Under the pieces are notes generated by a model. The model searched no databases. It was not told the DNA's origin and saw only the letters and a list, made by a program, of their open reading frames with translations. From Euleptes europaea (lineage: Eukaryota; Chordata; Lepidosauria; Squamata; Sphaerodactylidae), in contig NC_079318.1 in NCBI RefSeq assembly GCF_029931775.1, positions 74,931,614-74,995,613 on the forward strand: a stretch of DNA of 64,000 nt. The letters run 5' to 3'. Position numbers and translations under genes: made by a program. This document shows, one piece after another, positions 21,201 to 33,100 of this stretch; position 1 is the first letter of the stretch; each line of letters opens with the position of its first letter.

Positions 21201-22976
21201 GGAGGGGAGGAAAGGAGGGGGCAGAAATTGCTTTTTGCCTATTAGTAATAAGGACATTTATCGTATGTTTTGCCTAAAGGTTCAAAAGTAGCCTCTAGGG
21301 CTGACCAGATTTCCTCTTCCTCGCCTTATAGAAACGCCGTATATCCAGTTTTCAACATCAGTGCATTTGTCTAATGGATGGAGGCTTCAGCCATCTGATG
21401 AAATGATCTCTGACTTATGACAGCTTATCCTGAAATACGTTTTGTTTTGTTCGCCTTTAACGGGCTACAGGCTGCTTTATTTTGTAACACGTGCAACCAT
21501 GTTAATGTTGTAAAACGGAATATGTATGTTCATACTATGCGAACAGGGGGGAAGGCTCCTGTTCTCTTCGCTCTGTCCTGCCCGCTCAACTTCCTGTGAT
21601 TGGCAGTAGCTCTGCAGCCCCTTTCCTGGCTCCTTCCAACCTCTTTAAACATGAGATGCTGGAACCAGAATCTAGGAGATACCAAGCATATTTGACAATA
21701 CAAATCCGCCAACAGTAAACCACTCTCCAAGGGCTCAGGCCTTTTCATACAGGATTGTCTTTGCATGCAAAGTATATGCTCCTTTGTACATTTATGTAGA
21801 ATGGGCAAAGCAGATTTTGAACGAGCATATTTTACGAAGAGGAGGAGGAGTTGGTTTTTATACCCCCCCTTTCCTCTACCTTTAAGGAGTCTCAAAGCGG
21901 CTTACAATTGCCTTCCCCTCCTCACAATAGACACTTTGTGAGGGAGGTGGCGCTGAGAGAATTCTGAGAGAACTGTGACTAGCCCGAGGTCACCCAGCAG
22001 GCTTCATGTGGAGGAGCAGGGAATCAAACCCAGTCGTCTGTTGCTCTTAACCACTACATCACGCTGGCGCTCTTAACTATAAATATATAAAATGCAGACT
22101 CTGGATGCTTGTACAAATCCCAGTACTGGTGATGGTCCACATTGTCTCCATAGTCATACCCAAGGGAAAGACAGACTTAATATATATGGAGAAATTGTTC
22201 TCTTCTCTCTACCCCCACCATATTCTTGTTGTCATACCTGAAGACTTTTTTTCATTAGACTAAGAAAAAGGTAGCTGACTTGCCTCTCATTGCTAAACAA
22301 ATCTTATCATGCTTCCTTCTCCGGCCCAGGATTTCTGCCTGTGTTACAAGGTAGCTGGGAGCCACAGGATTGCCTCAATAGCTTGGCTGCATAGGGTTGC
22401 TAGCCCTGGGTTGGGAAATTCCTGGAGTTTTAGGGGTGAAGTCTGGGGAAGGCAGGGTTTGGGGACAGGAGGGACCCGAACAGGGTATAATGCCAGAGTT
22501 TATTCTCTGCAGAGGCCATTTTCTCCAGGGGAACTGATCTATCATCTGGAGCTCCATTGCGATTCGAGAAGTCCAGGCCCCATCTGGAATGATCCTATTC
22601 CATAGATTTAGGCCAGCTCTGATAGTATGGTTCAAGTAAGTCTCCGATATGTTATTGTTCATGTGTATTCTGGCTGACAAAAGTGGAGGCAGTCTGCTCT
22701 CCACACCTTTTTGCTGGGATCTCATGAAAACCATCACTGCTGGAGCTTGTTCACAGTGGTTTGCTTGGAGTGCAGACTGATTCTCTTCCTCCCTCCATTT
22801 CACAGGCACCAGACAAGAGTGCTTTGACTGCACTAGCTGAGGCCCTGCAGCAAAACAGCATCGATCATAAAGTGTGGACGGAACAGCCTGAAGACATTCC
22901 CACTTGCATTGCTCTCCGCCCCTACCCTAAGGAGGAAGTGCACTGTCATCTGAAGAAATTCAAACTGCTGAAATGA
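20845..22976 (+). CDS. PTRHD1: PTRHD1, peptidyl-tRNA hydrolase domain protein (complete, 2 exons)
   Basis: Small Pth2-like protein; the Pth2 family hydrolyses peptidyl-tRNA to recycle tRNA, though activity of PTRHD1 itself is less certain. Exons 20845-21039 (65 codons, donor gtaagg) and 22806-22976 (acceptor ttcacag) give 121 residues. Seen: [10 protein letters not shown] near the N-terminus, then [13 protein letters not shown], the Pth2 signature helix, and at the end [16 protein letters not shown] plus a lysine-rich tail (LKKFKLLK). It starts at the inner methionine of the longer human form. The ATG sits inside a YY1-like motif with A at -3 and G at +4. Shares its promoter with CENPO and is convergent with NCOA1. 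Confidence 0.96.
21836..22073 (-). repeat. tRNA-derived SINE
   Basis: Plus strand shows aggaggaggagttggttttt at the 3' end, aggtcacccagcaggcttca in the middle and ctcttaaccactacatcacg (inverted box A) at the other end. In the PTRHD1 intron. Confidence 0.85.
22393..22590. repeat. Interspersed repeat, family unknown
   Basis: ggttgctagccctgggttgg, agaggccattttctccaggg, gaactgatctatcatctgga and gctccattgcgattcgagaa resemble a dispersed squamate repeat known to me only by sequence. PTRHD1 intron. Confidence 0.45.
22806..22976 (+). CDS. PTRHD1: PTRHD1 exon 2 (terminal)
   Basis: Acceptor cctccatttcacag ends at 22805. It reads [40 protein letters not shown] and [16 protein letters not shown], stop tga 22974-22976. 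Confidence 0.97.
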   Translation, partial: APDKSALTALAEALQQNSIDHKVWTEQPEDIPTCIALRPYPKEEVHCHLKKFKLLK

Positions 22977-23170
22977 TCTTCCTTCCCTCTGCTCATGTAC
23001 AGGTTTGACTGGGAAAAGGCAATTTATCTCCGGGGCTTTGCTGTGTAGCAGGATCACCAGAAGGCATAAGAATTGGCTGGAGAACCATGATCTCACTGCA
23101 TGTTGCTGGCAACTATATTCTGTCAACCAATGTGTGACTGTAGAGAGAATTAAAGATGTGCTTATCCACA
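22977..23170 (+). other. PTRHD1: PTRHD1 3' UTR
   Basis: Unique sequence with an ATTAAA variant poly(A) hexamer at 23149-23154. A canonical AATAAA at 23903-23908 could end a longer form. Confidence 0.5.
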
Positions 23171-25859
23171 TTTGGTGTATGGCTTTCATGTGTTCGCACA
23201 AACAATAACCCAGAGGCAAAATCCTTCGTGGCATGTGGTTCTACATAATATTCCTCTTTGGGATTTTGTTAAAATATGACAGTAGTGTTAAGAAGAGTTT
23301 TGTTGCCAAGATGGGCTGCAGTGTACACAGCACCTTTGTTTACAACACACACACACAAACTCTGCTTGTGGTAACTGCTTATGTAAGCACTATTATCCAT
23401 CACATATCAGTGGGTGGCCCCTCTGTGCTAACCAAAAAATACTGGGGCAGGATGATACCCAGGGGTAAAGTATTGTTTTGTGCAAACCTGGTGGAGTCCA
23501 GATCTTCACAACAATTTGAAACCTTAGAAGAAAAATGACGTATGGGGAGGAGGAGCAAAAAGAGGACAGGGAGGGATAGTGACTTTGGGGGGCTAGGGGG
23601 GAGGGGGAGGGAAGTAGATGAGTGGGTTAGACAAGGGAAAAGGAAGAAAATATATGAGATGACTAGAGGGGGAAATGAGTGTGCACGTGCCTGGGGTGGG
23701 GAGAAGCAAAGCCAGATGGAGCAAGAGAAGTGAAGCATTGGCAAGTTCTTGCTGCCTTCCCAGCTTGTCAATGTATATTTTATACTGCAGGTGGCACAGC
23801 TTGATTGGGAGAAAGGGACGGGTACAGAGATGGTGCTGTCAAGCTCAAAGGAGTGGCCATTGCCTTCTGAATTTTTTTTACTGGTATTTTATGGACGGTG
23901 AGAATAAAGCTTGACTGCGGGTACTGATTCTTGAGTTGGGGCAAAGGCCATTTTTGCCACGTTTAGAAAGCGGTTTGGGGTATATTAATAGTTCAGCTGG
24001 ATCAGACCAAAGGTATGTCCTAAGTCCAGCATTCTAAGTGACCATCTCAGAAGACCTAAAAGCAGGGCAAAAAAGCAATAGCCATCCACTCTTATGTCCC
24101 ACCCGCCCCATAACTGGTATTCAGATACACCGGTTTTGAATGCAGAGGTTCTAGTCACACGTGATCTGGTGTTAAAATTCAATGATGAATTTTGCAGTCA
24201 CTTTAGGGGCTAGGTAGAGAAAGAGCAATAAAGCAGAACCCTCCATGGGAAGGGGAAGCTGAGGCAGAGCAGATGAACAGGACTAAAGACAAGGTATTTC
24301 ACAGAATAAGTAGCCTAGCCAAGAATGGCCTCTGAGAAGGCCTTCAGATTTTTGCATTCTTCATCCGTTGCTCCCATTTACAGCCCCCTAGAAACTTCTT
24401 GCCTCCTGACTGTGTGCCAGGAAAGGGGGGGGGGAGGAACGTATCTGAAGTGGAAAACCTTGTATCTAAACCCCCAAAGGACAGCTGAGCATTCTTTTCT
24501 GCAAGACCTTAAAGGAAGGTAATTCCTTTAAAATACTCTTTCATGTCCGTTCAAAATGGGTAGGAAACTTCACTGTGAAGTTCCAGCACTCGTTTGCTAC
24601 CTGGCTGCATGCTTGTGAAGTGGTCATAACACTGGTCCTGTGCTGCAGCACCCAAGGGTGCAGAAACAGAATCAGGGGTTTTACTTTGGCTATTTGTAGT
24701 TCACATGACTGCTGCTTAGCTCTGTTTTTGATGGCTGCTGTGTTCTTCTTGATAAAGCTGAAATGGCTGTTTGGGGGCTGCCAAGCAGCTTCTGAAAGGC
24801 TCAGGATAGTAAAGTCTGACACCAAACACTAGCGCTATGCTTTCTCCCCTCTGGTATTTCTGGTGAAGGCTGGGGTGCCTGATATCTTGAATGAATGTCA
24901 TGCTTAGAGGTGGCAAATGCTCTGTCTAACTGGGGCTGTCTAGGAACTGACCTGTCCTTGAAACTGGGCAGTGTGCCAGTCCCAGATAGTGTTTTTCTGA
25001 CTGTGTCTACCAGCCCCGTGAAATTTTAGTTTCTCCATGGTAGTTCAAGTCAATGCTCATTCTGCACAGCTTTGAAAGGGAAACTTGCTTTCTGTAGGAC
25101 CTATCCATATTTTGTAATCAGGGCAGAATGGGGAGGGGGAAGAATGTGCCTGCTATTTGGTTCAGATTCTAGCAAAGACTCACATCCTTCTGCTGAGTGT
25201 CCTGGACTTTAACAACATTCAAAGACTTACCTATGTAATATCTGTGAGAGAACTTGAGCATGCCTGTCCAGGTATCCATTCTTTGCTCTTTAGAATGGCC
25301 TTGAACATCCTCTTGGTTATCCTGTCTTAGTGGAGATCACCCTCCATTGACAGCATTGTGTGGTGGAAAGTGCCATCAAGGGTTTTCAAGAGAAGGGACA
25401 TCAGAGGTGGTTTGCCACTGCCTCCCATCCAGGTACTAACCAGGGGTGATCCTGCTTAGCTTTCAAGATTGGGCTAGCCTGGGCCATCCAGGTCGGGGTA
25501 TTGACAGCATTCGCTCTCTCTTATTTCTTGGTCCCCACCCCGTGAAGATGCTCCTCCTCCAGCCCATGAAAAATCCCTGGTTGTCCTTTCCAAGCAATAA
25601 TGCAACGGTAGCCACCAACTTTGTCTCTTGTTTTTTAAACTCTTGCAAATTCAATTAACAAAAGCTACACAGTTTGTTTTCACACATCAACAAAATTTCA
25701 GAAAGAGGAAGAGGAAAGAAATACCCCCCCTCCAAAAGCAATGCTATTTTAAGAGCAACCCTCAACTAAAAAGAGAAAGAAACCAATTTATACAAGAGGT
25801 TTTGAGCTATTTACAATGAAAGGTTCGAGGGGGCAAAGAATAAGCTTGTCTCCCATTCA
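23171..25859. other. PTRHD1-NCOA1 intergenic region
   Basis: Between the convergent 3' ends. Contains a G-rich purine stretch (23535-23730), a CR1-like remnant with gctggatcagaccaaaggt (23996-24030) and an inverted 5S-derived SINE (25355-25500). No exon found. Confidence 0.5.
25355..25500 (-). mobile_element. 5S rRNA-derived SINE, reverse
   Basis: Plus strand gtggaaagtgccatcaaggg, cagaggtggtttgccactgc, ggtactaaccaggggtgatc, ctgcttagctttcaagattg is the reverse of the 5S head and its shared tail. Confidence 0.75.
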
Positions 25860-26946
25860 CAGAGAATCGCCTTTTATTATAATAATCATAATCAGTATTA
25901 TTTTAAATAGTTTCAAGCTACCCTTAGCTGTTAAACACAATCAAAGCAGAGAGAACTGACTGCTTAATTTTAATCGGAAAAATGTTTATCTACAATATCG
26001 GACAGAGGGTGCGACTCGCCACAGGTGTCTGCTCTGCTGCTTCCTTTTCATTTCAATGAGGCCTGTGTGTGTGTGTGTGTGGGGGGGTCACTTCAGAGCA
26101 GACCCCCCCCCCCACAGATCTCATGGCAATGAATGGGATAATCACAGCAGCGGCCCGTGAGGGAATGCTCCCACAGCCGCCTCTTCCTTTCCCCTTTAAA
26201 AATATTGCAATTATCCCCCAAAATGGTACTTTGTTTTCTTGTCAAAAATTATTATATTAGTTTTTTTTGTATGTTCCCTCCCACCCAGTTGTCATATACA
26301 CAGAGGGCCTCTTTCTCACTAAAGAGGCATTCTATATACCAGCATAAAACATGGAAAAAATGGTGGGTCAAAATACTCTGTTATTATTATTATTATTTTT
26401 CTTTAAAACCGACATACTCACAATTGCTAGAAAAAGCTGATTGCACAAACATATTTGGGGGGGTGCAGCGGGTGAGGGTGTACTTTTTTTTTAAGAACAG
26501 CTAAAAACATTCCTTCTCAGAGAAGAGACAAGTGCCATTATTCACCCAATTCCTGCTTCGTTGAAGACACTAATCAGTGACAGATCCAGCTGAAACTGAG
26601 AACTTGGATCCCCCCCAACACCTTCCCTCACTCCTGTAACCCCCTTTCACAAGTTACCGCCAACAGGGATAAGAAGCCAGCAACTGATTACAAAAATAAG
26701 GATCATCTATCATTTTGGCTCAACAGTTCCGTCTTGTCACTTTGCTGACATCCAACACTTACAAAAAAGAAAGAAAGAAAAGGGGGAGGGAGAGAAAATT
26801 TTTTTTTTTTGCTCCAAACACTACGAGAGCTGAAGAATGGCTGCAAGTTTGAGATATCAAAAATCTCAGAAAAATATATAATATATATATATATTTATAT
26901 ATCTCTGTATGTCTTATTTAAATTTCACATTCCTTTGAAAAGCGGG
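25860..26946 (-). other. NCOA1: NCOA1 3' UTR
   Basis: AT-rich, low-repeat sequence after the stop, with runs of T/A and a short AT repeat near 26870-26900. An AATAAA on the minus strand lies at 25878-25873, giving a UTR of about 1.1 kb. A short GT repeat is at 26064-26080. Confidence 0.55.
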
Positions 26947-27117
26947 TTATTCAGTCAGTAGCTGCTGAAGGAGGCTTTTCTGCTGGGCTTGTGGGGTCTG
27001 GGGGCCCGCCGAGCTCTTCTGCGAGCCCACGGGGCCTGGCTGGTTCAGATAAGGGTCTCCCCCCACCAGGTTGACTGTACACTGCACGTCAGCAAACACC
27101 TGGACCTGCTGCACCTG
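26947..27117 (-). CDS. NCOA1: NCOA1 terminal exon: SRC-1A end with LXXLL
   Basis: 57 codons to stop TAA 26949-26947. QVQQVQVFADVQCTVNLVGG, DPYLNQPGPVGSQKSS, PQTPQAQQKSLLQQLLTE. The acceptor is a tandem CAGCAG (27120-27115), so the first Gln may be present or absent; human keeps it. LLQQLL is the fourth nuclear-receptor box, found only in SRC-1A. Confidence 0.97.
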   Translation of the reverse strand, partial: QVQQVQVFADVQCTVNLVGGDPYLNQPGPVGSQKSSAGPQTPQAQQKSLLQQLLTE

Positions 27118-30100
27118 CTGGGACATAAGAAAGGAGAGAGGCTTTTAGCCGGCAATGGGAAAGGGCCCCCTGGCTGGCTGAGCAGGAACTACGGTTAAGT
27201 GGAAACTCACTAGAGAATTCCTCTAGTCTGTAGTCACCACAGAGTAGAACTCTTCTGTCTTCTTGCCCTACAAAAAGAAAACCGCTGCACTCATTTGGAT
27301 CGGAGCTCTGAAAAGGTCACATGTTTTGCATTAAGAAAAGCAGCAGCAATCCTGAGTCTCCAGAAACTGGTGTGGAAAGCAACCCAAATTGATAACGGGA
27401 GCCCCTCAACCCCTCTGGTTGCCCGACAGTGATACGTGTCAGGCAGACAAGATGGAGGCAAGAATGCAATCTCAGGGGATTCTGTGATATCAAGTTCAAG
27501 CAGCCCAACTCTTGGGTTCTCTCTCTTCCACTTTTTCTGCACCTCCCACCCCCTTATAAATGCTTGCCCTTTGGCCTCTTTGGGACCAGGAATGAGGAGG
27601 GTTTTTTTGCCTGACACTAAAGCCTATTTTTTAACCGGTAAAAATAGCAGACCAGGGATTTGTTTCCTCACATTTGGCAGGCAACAGGAAGGTCTCAGCG
27701 ATACTGGAGAGGCTTAATGCTGGGGCCACAAAGTAACACCAAGCCTTCCTTTTCATTTTCTCAGTTCTTGCTTTCCCATGATCCCCAGCATCTTTCTTCA
27801 GCTCCAAATATGGCCAATATTCTATAATTTAAACGACTCTCTCATTTCAAAGCATTCCACATTGTCCTAGAATGTCACAGACTACAGACAGACACCTGAA
27901 ATACTCGATGTTCTTTACCCGCCATTCAATATATTCCTCTGGTCTGCTTTCAGTTTTGTAACAGATTACTTAGAATTTCCCCTACTCCTTCTCATCTTGG
28001 AGATTTCCCAGCTCCCATAGCATCAAGTCCTTGCCTCTTCCGCACACAGCAACAAATGCTCAGTGTCCCCAGACTATTCTTTAGATGAGGGCTGTTAAAC
28101 ATATATACACTCCCTTCCCATACACGGCCCCCCTCAGTTCCAGATTCTGCGTGTTCCTCATTTGAGTGTCCAAGGAGTCAGGAACTCTGATCTCACTGCA
28201 AGGAAATGTTAAACACTAAGGCTGGAATCTTGGTTCAAAAGCCAAGAACGCACGTGCACCCGGTGTTAGCTGTTGGACTTCAATTCTGCTGAAAGAGTGC
28301 TGCAAAGTGAACCCAGTTTGGATGGCTATCCCATGGAGGAATCATTCTTCAGCTGAATGATGGGAGCTTGCAGAAGTCAGGTTGCTTAAAACTGCACAAA
28401 ATAGTTATGAGGACTGCCTACATTACCCCCCCCCCCATTCCCCCAATATCTAGGAGCAGGGCTGGGATTACAATAAAATCTGGGAGTGAGTTCATGCAAC
28501 CCTGTCATATTATTGGTTGAAATTTTGGAATACTGAAAATCTGAAACAAGCAAAGCTTTGGGAGACTCCATTTTCCAGGTCTGAAAAAGAGTGGAAGTCA
28601 CATAAACTAATCTATGGGTTGGACTCAGTGCCCCAAAATGTGATGATGGCTGCCAACTTGGAAGGCTTTAAGAGGGGAGTGGACATGTTCATGGAGGAAA
28701 GAGGTATTCATGGCTACTAGTCAAAATGGATACTAGTCATGATGCATACCTATTCTCTCCAGGATCAGAGGAGCATGCCTATTATCTTAGGTGCTATGGA
28801 ACACAGGCAGGACAATGCTGCTGCAGTTGTCTTATTTGTGGGCTTCCTAGAGGCACCTGGTTGGCCGCTGTGTGAACAGACTGCTGGACTTGATGGGCCT
28901 TGGTCTGATCCAGCAGTGCTTTTCTTATGTTCGTATGGACCCAGACTAAATTTTCCAACAGCAGAATGGAACTTCCCTGCCTCCCCCCTCCCACTGCAGC
29001 CCTCTGATCTCCACGCTGCTCCTGGGGGGATAGGGGACCCTGACACATTCCACAAGTGGGGTCTGTCACAATAAGGGAGAATCTGTAGAAATTGCCAATT
29101 TAGTTTGGATCCGACCGAATGATTGCAAGGATGTGGTCACATCACACAACATCGTGGCTTGCTGCCCTAGTTGCTGAAAGCTGTGGATTTAGTAATGGCA
29201 ACTAAACTCAGACAGCGTAGTACATGCCAAGATATGGCAAAAGTTTCAAGCTTTGGCACCTTGTCCCAAGACCAGTATATAGAAGGGTTAGAAAGTTATC
29301 TTGGTAAATTCACTTTTCCAGGCTTCCTTGAGGCTATGTTTACCCTTCAATTTGAGACAATGCCCTCCCTTTATCTGGGAGAGTGCTGATTGTACATAGG
29401 TTGTGTGTCTGTGGACAGAAGGCAATGAGGATGTTTTCCATGGTTGTTTTGACTGTCCCATCTATGAATATGCAAGGAAATTTTATCTCTTCCTATTTAT
29501 TCCTATTAACCCAAAGGGTTAATAAATGGGATCCAAATTTGGGTGTCACAAAACTGGTTCCTTTATACATGTTTCAAAGGACTCTGATTAAAAGCTCGAC
29601 AGATGTTGCCATCTCCTATGGTAGTTAGGCTGTTTTCCTGATAAGACTCTTGCCATGAATTCATACTGTTTTTAAACCACAGGGCACTGAAAAATCTCCC
29701 CTGTGGCTATTTGTGTGTGTGTAAAGTGCCTTCAAATCACAGCCGGCTTATGGTGACCCCTTTTTGGGGTTTTCATGGCAAGAGACTAACAGAGGTGGTT
29801 TTTATGCAGGGTCAATTTTGATGCTTGCTCAAAGCTCTTTTTAAAAATGCGACCTTTAAAATGCCTATTCACGGTCCTCAATGCAAAAGGAGTAATTCCA
29901 CCCCCACTCGCCTGCTCCTTTGTTCCTTCCATTAGTCAACCGCCATTTGCATTGCTAACCCGTGGCTGTCACTTTGAGGCGGGGGCAGAGCAAATACAAA
30001 AAGTCACGTTAAAAAGGCTCTTAAGAAATGCGAAGCAGGTATGCGCCGGCTTCGCAGCCACTTCCTAATAAAGATTCAGCGTGAAAAACTCAAAAAAATA

Positions 30101-33100
30101 TGCAGGGCACTTCATCCTGGAACACGCTGCTAATTACCAAGCATAAATGACCTATGTGAAAACACAGCCTTCCTAACAAATTTTAATCGACCACCCCAAA
30201 TAATCAAGACATAAGCATTGTTAGGATTTGGGGGTGGTTTGCCCTAGGTACACCTGCATCTGTAGGTCACCGGGGACCTCTTCCAAATGCATCACCAGAC
30301 GGAGATGTGGCTGATCCTATCAACACATGAAGATGCCCAGCTCGACTCAAAGAAGAACTGGCAATGCTAGTTCTGTGCAGCATCTACTTTTCCAACCTCA
30401 CTTCTTTTGCTGAGAATGATCCTAGTCGTCATGTTGGTTACATGGGTCAGATGTTCTACAAAGTTATACGCTGGTTGGCAGAGGGTCATTTCAGGTTGGA
30501 GGGGAGGGACATGTCCAGTTTTGAACTGCAGTATCCCAAATTTACTTGCCGTTATTTAAAAAAAAAAAAAAAAAAACACCCAGGTTTTTTACTAGCCTGC
30601 TCCTCCTCCCTAAATGTCTCAGGGCAGCCTGAGTTACTCTGAAACTAATCAGAAAGAATTCTACTCGCCATAGGGGAGGGGCAGAAGCAGTACTGCTGTT
30701 CTGGCAGCTGTCTTGCACCGTGAAGAACATTGGAATTGCTGCCAAAAAGAGTGCATTGACCATAAGGCCAGATAACATAGGAGATCTGGCCATCTCCGGT
30801 CACATTCAGTCCCAGCTAGGACAGCCCTTGGGATGGGCTTTCTGGACCCAGGCATCCCAAAGGGTCCCAACCTACAAAAGCCCTTATTACACACTCATCG
30901 TTTGCAGGGGAAATGCAGTGCAATGATTCCCAAAGCAACCGAGGCAGCCGTTCCAGCTTTCCCTGAATATCTTGTTCAGGGCTTAGGAGACTTTTACTGA
31001 CCTGTGCGCCATCTGCTTCTGTTTTCAAAAGATCAGAAGAAGAAAGCTGGTTGCAGTAGAGGCCCGCAGGTCTGAGAGCTGGATCATTTACCTGGAAAGA
31101 GCCAACATGGAGAATTCAGAGATCATCTTGCAGCCTTTCATATCCTTCCTTGTTCATCACTGGTGCAAGCAGAGGAGTGAGAACGAAGAACTGTTAAGGA
31201 GTCTCAAGACTAGCTTTGCTACATGAGAGAAGTTTTCAGAGAGAAGCATTATAAGTCCTGCTGTTGACTGTGTGACCATCAGAATATACCCCTGTCACAT
31301 TGAAGGGATTGTGATCATACACTGCTAAACAGCAGGCGCTGACATTTCTGAATGGCTCCAGAACTGTAATTCAGAAACATTTGATGTATTTCTAAACTGC
31401 GTACAAATAAACTGCAAGCTGCCCTGAGAACTATTGGTTGTGAGGGTGGGGGCAAGGATCCTAGGGACTGCTGAATGTTTCTTAACACCCTCACCAAACT
31501 ATGATTTCAATTATCCTTTTGGGAAAGTCATGACAGCTCAATTGGCATAAAACCAGTGCATGTGTAGCATGGATACGCCCCGAACAATATTAGGGAAAGT
31601 AGTCCAGTTCCGCAGCCAGAGGCCCAGCACCTACAGATCAGTGGAAGCAAATCTTTCCCTATGGGCTTGCTTCCACCTACAACTATCCTATAATAAGCAC
31701 CCTGAACGCCATTACTGGCTTTGTTAATGCTTCCAAGGATTGAATCAACAGGTGCAATTTACAGTTTCTCAGAAAGACTTCAAGCCATGTGACTTAATCA
31801 AGTCAGCTGGAGAGCCAGTGTGGTGTAGTGGTTAAGAGTGGTGGTTTGGAGCGGTGGACTCTGATCTGGAGAACCGGGTTTGATTCCCCACTCCTCCACA
31901 AGAGCAGCGGAGGCTAATCTGGTGAACTGGATTTGTTTCCCCACTCCTACACACAAAGCCAGCTGGGTGACCTTGGGCAAGTCACAGCTCTGTTAGAGCT
32001 CTCTCAGCCCCACCTACCTCACAGGGTGTCTGTTGTGGGGAGAGGAAGGGAAGGTGATTGAAAGCCGGTTTGATTCTTCTTTAAGTGGTAGAGAAAGTCG
32101 GCATATAAAAACCAACTCTTCTTCTTCTTCTTAACCGAAGCTGCCTTATACCAAAGTAAAACATTTCTCTATCAAATCCAGGACTGTCTGCCCTGGACTG
32201 GCAGCAGCTCTACCAAACTTCAGGCACAGAGGAAGGCCTTTCCAAACACCTGATTTATTTCACATTTTTACATCCAATGAAGTACACAAAAACGTAAAGA
32301 GCATCTTAAAACAGCAATTACTAAACCGGAGATCCTAACACAATATTTACATTTTTTTTTACATCCTGACACAGGAAATGGTAATATATTATGATTGGGA
32401 AGCTGAATTAAACTCATAAAAGCTTGGGTAAATAAAAATGTCTTATCCTGGAGCCTGATGGAAGTTAATTCCAAGGCACTTATGCCAGAACAGAAAACAC
32501 CTCATCTCTGGTGTTCTTCCACCTGGCTACTGCTGCTGATAACCTGCAGGCAGATTTGCATGGGATGGGCTGATTCATCAGCCCTCCTTATCCCAGACCA
32601 CATGGATATCTGGGATCCCTTAATGTGGAGATGTCAGGAATTGAACCTGGACCTTCAGTATGTCTACACATAGTTACGATTCTTCTCAACAACAGTTTGT
32701 AAAACAAGATGAGCAAAAAAGGACTGCACTGACTTAACGCATTTAAGGCCACTATGGCTGAGAGCCACGTGGTGTAGTGGTTAAGAGTGGCGGACTCTAA
32801 CCTGGTGAACTGGGTTTGTTTCCTTGCTCCTCCACATGAAGCCTGCTGGGTGACCTTGGGCCAGTCAGTTTTCTCAGAACTCTCTCAGCCCCACCTACCT
32901 CAGAAGGTGCCTGTTGTGGGGAGGGGAAGGGAAGGCAATTGTAAGCTGCTTTGCGACTCCTTAAAGGTAGAGAAAAAGCGGGGTATAAAAACCAGCTCTT
33001 CTTCAGCAGCAGCATCTAGTTGAGTCTTTGGTGCCAACCAATTACCAGGGTGAGCACCATGGTACGACCATGAGAGTCATGCTCTTTGTGAGCGGGGAAA

